A stretch of DNA of 52,627 bases. Source: Gammaproteobacteria bacterium (GTDB lineage: Bacteria > Pseudomonadota > Gammaproteobacteria > SZUA-229). Position numbers and translations under genes: made by a program. This document shows, piece by piece, positions 45,201 to 52,627 of the stretch. Every line of letters starts with the position of its first letter. The first letter of the stretch is position 1. The notes under the pieces are model-generated. The model was given only the letters and a program-made list of their open reading frames with translations, was not told the origin of the DNA and did not search any database. The stretch covers positions 1 to 52,627 of the forward strand of contig JALWPK010000192.1 of NCBI GenBank assembly GCA_026995045.1. Direction: 5' to 3'.

Positions 45201-46100
45201 ATCACTGCCGTAGGCAACACGGTTTGAGGGCGCTGCGGCTCCACCGGATGTATAGGAAGCATAAAGCCCGGCAGCATAATGCAGGGGAACATCGGCGGGG
45301 ATCTGGACGCCGCCTTGCGTGGTATCCAGCGCGGGCACAAGCGCTTTGGCGACTGGACGCGCCTGACTGATCTGCACACTGAGTTCGACCGGCGGCGAGA
45401 GATTGCCGCTGTCATCCTCCACCACCAGGCGGTAGACATAAGCGCCAACGCCAATGGGGTCGCTGGCGGCATTGACCTGCAGTGTCGGCGTGGTCGTGAC
45501 CACCGGGTTGCCATTACGAAACACGCCGCTTACCACGTCCACGGCGGTCCAGTGATAACGGGCAAGCTGCCCTGCCACATCGCTGGAAGCCTGAGCCGAT
45601 AGAATAAAATCCTCTCCAGCAGGAACAGTATTGTTCGACACTGTAACGCCCAGGGCATCTTGCAGCTGAATCACCGCAAGCGGCGCAACATCGTCCACCA
45701 CGGTAACCATAATGACAGCGGGCGCCGATCGGTTACCACTGTCGTCAACAACCACCAGCCGGAATTCATGCTGCCCCGCCGGTAATGGCGAGGTGGAAAC
45801 ATCAATGTTCAAACTGTCTTTCGTTGTTTTTTGAACAGAACCATCACTCAAGGTCCATTCGTAGCTGACAATCCGGCCGCCGCCGGCATCAACCGACTTC
45901 CCGCCGTTCAAAATGAAACCGGTGTTGTATGCAACACGGTTTTGTTGCAACGTCCTGCCCGTTGCATCGAGCACCCTCATCACCGCAGTGGGTGCGGTGG
46001 TATCGGACAGCGTGGCGTTACCGTTTGTTGCGCCACCCCCTCCGTTGGACGAGGAACAGGCGGTCAGGATTGACAGTAAAAAGATAATGCACAGTCTCAT
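42228..46100 (-). CDS. Large surface lipoprotein with PKD-like and LamG domains
   Basis: A 1290-aa lipoprotein: signal FLLSILTA-C15, SSSNGGGG tether, about five PKD/Ig-like repeats (each with a pattern like YVYRLVVEDDSGNLSPPVEL, to about residue 620), a concanavalin/LamG domain (TDFSIAMWVKPN to about 810), a cadherin-like linker, a second LamG domain (LLAYYPFDD, LTISAWVNFG, LDEIRFYDRAL, about 950-1200) and a final Ig/cadherin-like domain (FRYVVNDGQTDSAIATYTLD). No catalytic motif is seen. Such layouts suggest carbohydrate or surface binding. Divergent from the response regulator, with a shared dyad between. Confidence 0.8.
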   Translation of the reverse strand: MRLCIIFLLSILTACSSSNGGGGATNGNATLSDTTAPTAVMRVLDATGRTLQQNRVAYNTGFILNGGKSVDAGGGRIVSYEWTLSDGSVQKTTKDSLNIDVSTSPLPAGQHEFRLVVVDDSGNRSAPAVIMVTVVDDVAPLAVIQLQDALGVTVSNNTVPAGEDFILSAQASSDVAGQLARYHWTAVDVVSGVFRNGNPVVTTTPTLQVNAASDPIGVGAYVYRLVVEDDSGNLSPPVELSVQISQARPVAKALVPALDTTQGGVQIPADVPLHYAAGLYASYTSGGAAAPSNRVAYGSDFYLVADLSSYTGGNIVRYYWIALDGNERGIFSPNNTSTRPIGGVTGDKAVTSSPSLYLNAASDVDPVTPGRHRYRLVMEDAAGNFSAPMMISIEVVESPTLHIGSVNANSDFDAHVALDTDFSLSVNTPANVAGLGNINRYIWDVIDNASGNSLYRQSSSIRDTFLLGPTTGKTLSVGDYTAQLTLVDDTGKSSVFSRPFYVFDSTVPIQDNLDFDTATQVLDSRGSVAPGNRVAYGHNFYLSPPPRPTATIVRWHWSAIDTPTGVFRNNVSVVTTMGRLLINAAEDPLPVGTHRYQLVLEDQQGNKSLPLLIYVSVVNGAEDSPLNLAADTDFSIAMWVKPNVLVQNMVLFSQETSVIDTHRFVIQAGALGEIQFSADRFGTGWDTITSGHRVLGAGKWFFVTVTRSGKTVSLYVDGNLVGQGDQLTSLGANMGIGGHYIGQFGNNPDPKANALISEVSFWGRALMAAEIPPLMSHRLHGSETDLLGYWPLSEASGIIAHDKAGNHHGVLENLAQWTVINPASGQPPFQDAPFQASGRVGEDVLLYLSGTSDNAAPLSLRITHTPLDAGLFQYDGSPIADGDTVTDPDGRVILTPTGFNSGNPAAMERAVTFGFVANDGVNDSDILDVAVFVADNTPPVAGGASRNSLLAYYPFDDAMLGLVKDASGTGHDGVAAGAGAAAVRDRNGNNTAYAMAPGGYLDLGDMNVVENIDALTISAWVNFGQFTDSSTSTTRDHERNVIASKWISGGSSTQNSFLFADIGPDLGETNGGTLNMLVSNANRSGSGGSARHYLTTGQWHHVATVFDKGLQEIFIDGVSVGVRDIFYSIPANDPVGAIGRIPDSNTSLFIGSWRPDLGYPSFAGSLDEIRFYDRALSGIEIAQMALDEGYTRVQAGAVSATITLKGQDADGDTLGFRILSLPDNGQLFQPDGVTPVNIGDRLKNARGGAADVVFKPSAPGLSTFRYVVNDGQTDSAIATYTLDVVSASAK

Positions 46101-46238
46101 AACGACATCCCGTTAATAAGGCATGAAAAAGCCTGGTGACGGCACAACAACGGTAGCCTCAATGGCGCCAAACCTCTGAATATGGCCAACAACAGAAAAT
46201 ACGCGCACGATGCTAACAGAGTCATTTTTCCACACCCA

Positions 46239-46254
46239 TCCCATGAATATGGGA
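46239..46254. promoter_or_regulatory. Dyad TCCCAT-GAAT-ATGGGA, candidate response-regulator site
   Basis: A perfect 6-bp inverted repeat with 4-bp spacer in the 338-bp divergent region 46101-46438, 138 bp from the large lipoprotein start and 184 bp from the regulator start. A dyad of the same arms and spacing occurs at 49047-49062, and a lone TCCCAT half-site at 46330-46335. No gene is seen in this region. A binding site for the adjacent LuxR-type regulator is inferred. Confidence 0.5.
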
Positions 46255-46438
46255 GGCATAGCTTATGCAGCAGGTGTAACATTGGAGCGTAACCATTCAA
46301 ACCAACAGACGCTCTCACGGCTCCGGCGATCCCATATTACAAGTGGTGCGCCTGGTTTGACGTGCGGCTTTGATGGGTTAACTCGAAGAAAAGGATTCCC
46401 TTGCCGAAACCGGATCCCTGCGATATCGACATAAAATC

Positions 46439-47128
46439 ATGAGCGAAGCCTGCACAGACAAGCCACGAAACATCCTGTTAATAGAGGATGACGAGGCTAC
46501 CCGCCGCCACCTGATGCAATCCATCAATGCGCATCCACAGCTTTGCGTGTCACAGGCCTGCGCCACGCTGGAGCAGGGGCGCAAGGCGTTGCAGAAAAGC
46601 AGGCCTGATGTTCTGGTCACCGACCTCGGCCTGCCCGACGGCAGCGGCGTGGAACTGATTAAAATGGCGCGTGCGCTGACGCCGCCTGTCGAGGTCATGG
46701 TGATTACCGTGTTCGGTGATGAGCGCAATGTTCTGACGGCAATCGAAGCCGGCGCCGGCAGTTATCTGCTGAAAGACGGTGATACCGCCTATATCGGCAA
46801 GGCCATCATCAAACTGCTTGAAGGCGAATCACCCATCAGCGCCGCCATTGCCCGCCAACTGCTCAAGCGTTTTCAGTCCACCAGCAGTCTGTTATCATCC
46901 GGCGAAAGAGACAAGGGGGATTCTCCCCTGCTCACCGAGCGCGAAACCGAGGTGCTGAGCTGTATGGCCAAGGGCTACACCTACAATGAGGCCGCAGATA
47001 TTCTCGGCATGTCGCAGCACACGGTGACTTCGCACATCAAGAACATTTACCGCAAGCTTGAAGTCAACTCGCGCAGTGAAGCGGTATTCCAGGCAGTACA
47101 GCTGGGGCTGGTCGACATGCAGTCCTGA
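46439..47128 (+). CDS. NarL/LuxR-family response regulator
   Basis: A 229-aa two-component regulator. Receiver domain (about 10-130) with acidic pair D17/D18, phosphoacceptor D62 (LVTDLGLPDGSG) and K112 (YLLKDGD); C-terminal LuxR HTH (LTERETEVLSCMAKGYTYNE, about 164-221). Followed after 19 bp by its presumed kinase. Likely controls the flanking lipoprotein genes, but this is inference from position and dyads. Confidence 0.9.
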   Translation: MSEACTDKPRNILLIEDDEATRRHLMQSINAHPQLCVSQACATLEQGRKALQKSRPDVLVTDLGLPDGSGVELIKMARALTPPVEVMVITVFGDERNVLTAIEAGAGSYLLKDGDTAYIGKAIIKLLEGESPISAAIARQLLKRFQSTSSLLSSGERDKGDSPLLTERETEVLSCMAKGYTYNEAADILGMSQHTVTSHIKNIYRKLEVNSRSEAVFQAVQLGLVDMQS

Positions 47129-47147
47129 GCATGACTGATAGTGAAAC

Positions 47148-49040
47148 ATGATAGCCAGTCTAAGGCAGGCATTACACACATTCTACCAATCCCGAGCCGG
47201 TTACACGCTCAGCTGGCTGGCTGTCTATGCCGTGGTTCTGTTGCTGGCCTCCAGCATCTTCTTCTATACCATTCCCCTGCCTGATAACAGCATTGCGTTG
47301 CGCAATATCCAATATGCCATAAGTGATGCTGAAACCCCTGAAGCGCTCTCTACCGAAGCCTGGCGAGAGGGGCGCTTGCCACACCAGTGGAAGCAGGTGG
47401 CGCCCAACGCGATGAATGTGTGGTATCGCGGCGTTGTCGAACTACCGGCGGAGCAACATTCACTCTGGGGAATATTGATTCCAGCGCTGAAAATGAATGC
47501 CGCGGTTTATCTCAACGGTGAGCTGCTTGGCGACGGCGGCCGCTTTACCAATCCGGTGGCGCGCAACTGGATGACGCCGCTGATGTTCAGCATACCCGCT
47601 GGCTTGTTACAGGAGGCCGGGAACGTATTTCATATCCGCGTCAAAAGCGACCCGCCTGGCACGGGTCAACTGGCGGCATTGCAACTGGCGCCGTATGACG
47701 ACCTGGCTTATGCCTACCATGTGCATTATCTGTTTCGTATTACCAGCATCCAGATTATCACCGCCATGCTGTTGGTTATGGGCGCGTTTATCGCCCTGCT
47801 CTGGCTGGTTCGACGCAAGGAAACCTACTACGCTTATTTCGCCCTGGCGGTGATTATCTGGGGATTGCACAACTTCAATCTCTTTATCACCACTATCCCG
47901 GTGAGCACACGGCTGTGGGACTGGATGGCTTTCATCAGCATCGGCTACTACACTTTCGCCGCCTTTGTCTTCACCCATCGCTTTCTCGAAATCGAGCACC
48001 CGCGTATGGAAAAAACCGTGCTTGCCGCCGGCATGCTGGCTTCACTGCTGCTGTTGCTGCCCAACGATAAACTGTTCTACTTTGCGGTATTCAACCTGTG
48101 GTACCCGGCCATTTTTACCCTCGGCCTGTATATCTTCACATACACCTGCAAGGAAGCCTGGAAAAGACAAAGCATGGAGTTGCAACTGCTGTCAGCGGTG
48201 GGCGCCATTACCCTGCTCTATGCACTGCACGACCTGCTGCTGATGCACGGCTATGTTGACTGGCAGGACGGCTACTACATTCAGTATGCCGCAGCCGTGC
48301 TGCTGACCCTGTTCAGCTTTATCCTGCTGCGCCGCTTCATCAAGTCGCTTAACGAAGTGGATAACCTTAACCGCACGCTGGAAAAACGCATTGATGCAAA
48401 TCGCCGCCAGTTGCAGAACAACTTCCAGCAGCTGCGGCAGATGGAAAACGAGCAGATTCTGGCGCACGAGCGTGAACGCCTGGCAAGGGAAATCCACGAT
48501 GGTATGGGCGGCCACCTGGTCTCAACCCTGGCCATGATTCACTCCGGCAACGCCAGTCTGCCGAGCGTCGCCGATGCTATTCAGGACTCGCTCAATGACC
48601 TGCGTCTGATGATTGACTCCATGGACATCAGTGAAAACGACCTGGAAACCCTGCTGGGCATGTTTCGCTCGCGCATCACCCCCCGGCTGGACAAATGCGC
48701 GCTGTCGCTCAGCTGGCACATCGAAGACCTGCCGCCACTCAAACACTTTGGCCCACGCGAAGCGCTGCATATTCTGCGCATACTTCAGGAAACGGTCAGC
48801 AACAGCATCAAACATGCGCAGGCCGATCGTCTCAGCCTGGTCGCCCGCGCCCTGCCGCAGGCAAATGGCGACAACGCCATCAGTATCGAACTGTCCGACA
48901 ATGGCCGCGGCATGGCCGATGACCGGCAGGACGGCAAGGGCCTGAAAAACATGCGCTACCGCGCGCAAAAAATCGGCGCCCGCCTGAGCATCGACTCCGA
49001 CGCCACAGGCACCCGGGTGCGGTTACTGCTTGCCACCTGA
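47148..49040 (+). CDS. Sensor histidine kinase, 7TM type with HisKA_3
   Basis: A 630-aa sensor. One N-terminal membrane helix (TLSWLAVYAVVLLLASSIFF), an extracytoplasmic jelly-roll domain (about 55-190, with ILIPALKMNAAVYLNGELLG) of the 7TMR-DISM extracellular type, seven membrane helices (about 195-405), a coiled coil, the phosphoacceptor H450 in RLAREIHDGMGGHL and an HATPase domain (ELSDNGRGMADDRQDGKGLK). The jelly roll suggests a small-ligand, perhaps carbohydrate, signal. Cognate partner of the preceding regulator. Confidence 0.9.
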   Translation: MIASLRQALHTFYQSRAGYTLSWLAVYAVVLLLASSIFFYTIPLPDNSIALRNIQYAISDAETPEALSTEAWREGRLPHQWKQVAPNAMNVWYRGVVELPAEQHSLWGILIPALKMNAAVYLNGELLGDGGRFTNPVARNWMTPLMFSIPAGLLQEAGNVFHIRVKSDPPGTGQLAALQLAPYDDLAYAYHVHYLFRITSIQIITAMLLVMGAFIALLWLVRRKETYYAYFALAVIIWGLHNFNLFITTIPVSTRLWDWMAFISIGYYTFAAFVFTHRFLEIEHPRMEKTVLAAGMLASLLLLLPNDKLFYFAVFNLWYPAIFTLGLYIFTYTCKEAWKRQSMELQLLSAVGAITLLYALHDLLLMHGYVDWQDGYYIQYAAAVLLTLFSFILLRRFIKSLNEVDNLNRTLEKRIDANRRQLQNNFQQLRQMENEQILAHERERLAREIHDGMGGHLVSTLAMIHSGNASLPSVADAIQDSLNDLRLMIDSMDISENDLETLLGMFRSRITPRLDKCALSLSWHIEDLPPLKHFGPREALHILRILQETVSNSIKHAQADRLSLVARALPQANGDNAISIELSDNGRGMADDRQDGKGLKNMRYRAQKIGARLSIDSDATGTRVRLLLAT

Positions 49041-49046
49041 GTCCCC

Positions 49047-49062
49047 TCCCATATATATGGGA
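49047..49062. promoter_or_regulatory. Dyad TCCCAT-ATAT-ATGGGA before the protease gene
   Basis: Same 6-4-6 inverted repeat as at 46239-46254, in the 81-bp gap between the kinase and the protease, 59 bp before the protease ATG. Arms are identical and spacer length is equal; the whole 16 bp is a perfect palindrome. Suggests separate control of the protease gene. Confidence 0.5.
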
Positions 49063-49121
49063 TTGCTCACCAGCTGACGCTTTGCAACACTGAAGGGGAA
49101 TCACCGATTGGAGAATCCAGC

Positions 49122-52103
49122 ATGGAACTCAAGCGCCTTGCCGCCATCGTCACGCTTTTGTATGTTCTGTTGTGGCTGCACGCCTGTGGTGGTGGCGGCG
49201 CGCCCACGGGCAGCGCCATACCTGGCGCTTCAAACGACAGCGCACTGGATCGAATCGAAAACAAGCCCCCGGTCGCCGCCCGTGTCGAGGAAATCCGTAA
49301 TGGCGCCATCCTCTCACGCCTTGATGTAGTGGTCAGCACCGACGCCACCGTTGGCCAGATCAACAGCGCGCTCGCCAGTATCGACGCCCGGATTATTTCG
49401 AGCCAGCCCGGTCTCCCCTTTTTGACTGTCGAAATCCCGCAGCAGGCCGATGACGCCAGTCACGCGGCGCTGGCAAAGCAACTGGCCGGGCAGCCGGGCA
49501 TCGCCTCGGCCTACCCCGCGCGCGAAGCAACGGCGCGGGCGGCCCCTGACTACCTCAACGCCGGCCTGCCTGCCGGCGAACCGCGCATCGATTACCTGCA
49601 GGGTGGTCGCTTCTTTGCCGCCTGGAATGCCGGCGGCATGCTCAATGACTGCCTGGCCTTTCCCGTCAAGCTGGTTATCGTGGACAAGTTCGGCGCGCTT
49701 TCCAGCCTCAGCCCCGCCGTACAGCAACAAATCCGCGAGGAACTGCCCAACTACAAGCAGGCCGGGGCGTTTCTGGCCAACGGCGAAACCCATGGCTGGA
49801 ATGTCGCCGCCATCGCGACCGCCGACTTCGCCGCCAGCAGCATGACAGGCGCCATGCCATTCTCGGACTGTGTCGAACTGCATCTGTTTTCGGTTTCCGG
49901 ACTCAGTCAATCGAATCAGATCGTAGCCATATCGGATTACCTGGGCGATCACATCCGAAACAATAACGACAAGGTCATCGTCAACTACTCGCTCGGCTTC
50001 AAGGATCGTTGCGATAAGCCCTGTTCAGCCAGCTCCAATGCCAGCGCCAATGAACGCAACGAATTCAACAGTCTGACATCTTCATCGGAACGCGCATGGA
50101 ATGCGTTGCTCTGGCAAGGTGCGATGCAGGATAAAGAAGACAGGATTCTGTTCGTCACCGCCTCGGGAGATGAGCTTGATGAGCCCATGGCCGCAATCTA
50201 TCCCGGATTGAAAAATACCGGTTTCAACAGCGCCGCCAACTATGCCGCCCAGGGAAACATCGCCGAGCTGGCGCAATCCAGCGCCTGGGGTGACAGCAGC
50301 TCACCGGGCGCCGACCATATGCGCACGGATGAAACAACACTGAGCAATCTGAAAGCCACAGAAGATCTCTTCGGACTCGTCAATGCGCCGCCGGCGAGCA
50401 ATATACTAATCGCTGGCGACGCCGACCTCGGTTCACACTCAGACCTGTTCTACGATGTTGGCGTGCTGGCAGAGAACCTGCCCAGCCTGGATAAAGGCGC
50501 GCTGATATCGGGCAGCAGTTTTGCCGCGCCACAGGTTGCCGGGCTGGCGGCTTTTCTGTGGGCGCTGGATGACATCGATGTGCGCAATCTGCCCGGGCGA
50601 CAGGCCATCAGCGCCACCCGCACAGCGATGATTGAAAGCCAGCTGGCGCTCAACGGGGATACGCTGGACGCCCTGCAGGTCATTCAGCGTTTTGATGCCG
50701 ACACGTCGGTGACGCCGCACAAGGCGCCCTTGCGTGAAGGCCTGCTTGACTTCAATAACGACAGTTTCTTCAACCAGGACGATATCACTCTGTTCGCCAA
50801 TGCCGCCAACCTGGCTACCGCGCCCGACCCACTGCCACAAACTGAAAACACCTTATTCAGCCGCTTCAATCTGCACGGCAAGGACGGCTGGAATGGCATC
50901 AACAGCAAGGGGCATTTCAATCTCAATGTAGACAGCAACACGCCCACCAGCATCAGTGAGTACGGTGTGGTGTCTTTCGATATCGATACCACCTCTGTCA
51001 AACTCAATGAAAATTCGCTCAGCAACACCCAAATTGTCTGTTATTACGCCTATTCGCCGTTATACCTGGGTGACGAACTAAGCCGCAGCAGCATCCTGCC
51101 CCTGTCCGTGTGTCAACAGTCCAGCGGCAAGATGCTGTTCAAAACTTATAACCCCATCACCGGCGACACAACCGGCCTGTACTACGCCACCACCGATGGC
51201 AACAGCATTACGCCGGTAAGCAGTTACTCGCCTTCACTCCACACCGACCCGGTGCTTTCACCGGATGGCTCGAGGATAGCCTACAGAAACAGGAATGGAG
51301 ACACCCGGGAAATCTACGTTATGAATGCCGATGGAAGCAACCCGGTCAGGCTGACCAGTGGCGCATGGGACTATGATCCGGCGTGGTCGCCTGACGGACA
51401 AATGATTGCATTCACCCGCCTTGATTCCACTGGCAGTTCGGTCAATATCATTCAGCCCGACGGTAGCAACCTGCGCAAGGTTTTCGATGGCGGCGTGCTG
51501 GCTAACTATGCCCTGTCGCAGAATGCAGTCTGGTCTTTCGACGGCAAAAAACTGCTGATTTCCGACACGGTAACACCAGATGATTTCGGCGTGCCACGAG
51601 ACGACCTGACCGCGCTGGATATCGCCACAGGCGCCACGACTATTCTCGATCGCGGCAATATCGGCACCGCCTCCTGGTCGCCAGCCGAGAACAAGGTGCT
51701 CTACACCCGCTTCCAGGCTATCCCGACCGGCGGCAGCAGCAACGGCGGCAGTGATATATTTATTATCGATGGCGATGGCGGCAACAAAACCCAACGAACC
51801 TTCGCCCAGTTCGACGGCAGCAAAACCAACCGTTCACCATGCTGGTCACCCGATGGCAAACGCATCGTTTTTACCAGCCTGTCCACAAACTACGCGGCAT
51901 ACACGATGGATATCACCGGGCAAAACCGGCTTCAGGTATCCTTGAATACAGGCGACGATGTAACCAAGGCAAGCTGGTCCGGCGATGGCGAGTATATTTT
52001 CTTTTCTCGAAACAGCCAGCTCTATCAAGTTTCGCCGGACGGCGGCGCTGAAACCCTGTTTTTCAATGCGCCGACGAGCAGGCTGAGCTTCAGCTTGTTC
52101 TAA
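49122..52103 (+). CDS. Subtilase (S8) lipoprotein fused to a TolB-like propeller
   Basis: A 993-aa lipoprotein: signal ending LWLHA-C22, GGGGA tether, a prodomain-like segment (about 65-135), then a subtilase domain with D188 (LVIVDKFG), H224 (NGETHGWNVAAIA) and S466 (SGSSFAAPQVAG). The oxyanion Asn, usually in AAGN, appears to be Asp (TASGDE, D350). A calcium-binding, dockerin-like segment follows (DFNNDSFFNQDD), then a C-terminal TolB/PD40 propeller (LSPDGSRIAYRNRNGD, WSPDGQMIAFTRLD, WSPDGKRIVFTSLS). Preceded by the 16-bp dyad. The stop codon lies in CTAA next to the apparent end of an IS5-family element. Confidence 0.85.
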   Translation: MELKRLAAIVTLLYVLLWLHACGGGGAPTGSAIPGASNDSALDRIENKPPVAARVEEIRNGAILSRLDVVVSTDATVGQINSALASIDARIISSQPGLPFLTVEIPQQADDASHAALAKQLAGQPGIASAYPAREATARAAPDYLNAGLPAGEPRIDYLQGGRFFAAWNAGGMLNDCLAFPVKLVIVDKFGALSSLSPAVQQQIREELPNYKQAGAFLANGETHGWNVAAIATADFAASSMTGAMPFSDCVELHLFSVSGLSQSNQIVAISDYLGDHIRNNNDKVIVNYSLGFKDRCDKPCSASSNASANERNEFNSLTSSSERAWNALLWQGAMQDKEDRILFVTASGDELDEPMAAIYPGLKNTGFNSAANYAAQGNIAELAQSSAWGDSSSPGADHMRTDETTLSNLKATEDLFGLVNAPPASNILIAGDADLGSHSDLFYDVGVLAENLPSLDKGALISGSSFAAPQVAGLAAFLWALDDIDVRNLPGRQAISATRTAMIESQLALNGDTLDALQVIQRFDADTSVTPHKAPLREGLLDFNNDSFFNQDDITLFANAANLATAPDPLPQTENTLFSRFNLHGKDGWNGINSKGHFNLNVDSNTPTSISEYGVVSFDIDTTSVKLNENSLSNTQIVCYYAYSPLYLGDELSRSSILPLSVCQQSSGKMLFKTYNPITGDTTGLYYATTDGNSITPVSSYSPSLHTDPVLSPDGSRIAYRNRNGDTREIYVMNADGSNPVRLTSGAWDYDPAWSPDGQMIAFTRLDSTGSSVNIIQPDGSNLRKVFDGGVLANYALSQNAVWSFDGKKLLISDTVTPDDFGVPRDDLTALDIATGATTILDRGNIGTASWSPAENKVLYTRFQAIPTGGSSNGGSDIFIIDGDGGNKTQRTFAQFDGSKTNRSPCWSPDGKRIVFTSLSTNYAAYTMDITGQNRLQVSLNTGDDVTKASWSGDGEYIFFSRNSQLYQVSPDGGAETLFFNAPTSRLSFSLF

Positions 52104-52250
52104 GGAACCTCTGATCTATTACCGCTGACAGCATGGCGTTCACAACCGGCCTTTGCTGCATTTAAATAACCGCAAGATTTGTACTGCGCAGCCTGTTCTA
52201 ACCGGCCATCTATGTTGAATTGGGCCTGGTTAGCGCCCATTCTCCTTCTA
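52104..52250 (-). mobile_element. Probable non-coding end of the IS5-family element
   Basis: Sequence from GGAACCTCTGAT (52104) to the transposase stop. Position 52100-52103 is CTAA, a form of the CTAR target that IS5-group elements duplicate, so the element may start at 52104. The opposite end lies outside the window, so neither terminal repeat nor target duplication can be confirmed. No gene seen. Confidence 0.45.
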
Positions 52251-52627
52251 TCAGGCGCAACTCACCCGCAGATTTCTCAATATTCGTTTTCTTGCCATCA
52301 CCAGGTTGATTAAGGCGCAGTTCACAAACAGAAAGTGGGCGTTCTTGTTCAGCCCCCGATAGCGCACCTTGGTGAATCCGAATTGCCGCTTCATGACGTG
52401 GAAGACATGCTCGGCCTTCGCCCGGACTTTTGATTTGTTACGGTTCCGGGCGCGCTCCGCTTCGGATAGCTTGTGATAACGGCTGCTCTTGCGTTATGTA
52501 AAATCCCGGGCATTTGGCGCATGCTCCCGGATGACCTGCTTCTGCCCGGCATAGGCGGAATCCCCCCAGACCCGTGTCTCTTCACCGTGAAGCAGGTCTT
52601 CCAGCACCTGCGAATCGTGTACATTGG
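52251..52627 (-). pseudogene. IS5-family transposase, partial and interrupted
   Basis: C-terminal part of a DDE transposase running off the window end. Minus-strand translation gives VWGDSAYAGQKQVIREHAP (second catalytic Asp), then an in-frame TAA at 52496-52494, then KSKVRAKAEHVFHVMKRQFG with the catalytic Glu, and VRYRGLNKNAHFLFVNCAL. The TAA splits the active site, so this copy should be inactive unless it is a frameshift or read-through form. Confidence 0.85.

Overview
The window looks like the chromosome of a sulfur-oxidising, probably chemolithotrophic gammaproteobacterium. The rpoE-rseABC / lepA-lepB-rnc-era-recO block with nadB divergent to rpoE is the classical gammaproteobacterial order, and a complete aprM-aprB-aprA operon (adenylylsulfate reductase with its membrane subunit) is typical of sulfur oxidisers. 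The organism cannot be named from the sequence alone.

Layout. 0-1.6 kb: 4.5S/SRP RNA, hemC, a 25-bp perfect inverted repeat, a duplicated 5' piece of a tRNA, a run of small hairpins and a complete tRNA-Ser(GGA). 1.7-2.8 kb: a Fic-family gene destroyed by two amber codons and one frameshift, preceded by a 10-bp tandem repeat. 3.1-9.8 kb: a complete, tightly overlapping type I Wadjet anti-plasmid operon (jetABCD). 9.8-12.6 kb: bioA and mltF. 12.6-22.8 kb, mostly minus strand: a divergent CheR-like methyltransferase, recO, era, rnc, a DUF4845 protein, lepB, lepA, a small glutaredoxin-like protein, rseC, rseB, rseA, rpoE. 23-30.4 kb: nadB and rhdA; orn; then an M48 protease, a small cytochrome c, phhB and rsgA; then tadA and a DUF4279 protein. 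30.5-35.9 kb, minus strand: a three-gene set (TPR-like protein, SlyD-like FKBP, 116-aa unknown) lying downstream of aprMBA but separated from it by two hairpins. 36.3-39.1 kb: a HIT protein and the ergothioneine genes egtB-egtD. 39.4-40.7 kb: a secreted YVTN beta-propeller.

40.9-52.1 kb is the least ordinary part: four exported proteins, three of them lipoproteins with a glycine-rich tether after the lipobox Cys, around a LuxR-type response regulator and a 7TM histidine kinase. They are a 178-aa lipoprotein, a 1290-aa PKD-like/LamG lipoprotein, a 993-aa subtilase plus TolB-like propeller lipoprotein, and a 201-aa exported protein. Two 16-bp dyads of identical architecture (TCCCAT-N4-ATGGGA) lie before the regulator/large lipoprotein pair and before the protease. 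I read this as a possible self-contained cell-surface regulon. The window ends in a partial, interrupted IS5-family transposase whose element seems to abut the protease stop codon.

Three long intergenic spaces (12.6, 14.6 and 25.5 kb) hold copies of a nested palindromic repeat assembled from several shorter inverted-repeat modules. Gene boundaries were judged by eye from protein-family knowledge; no database search was run.
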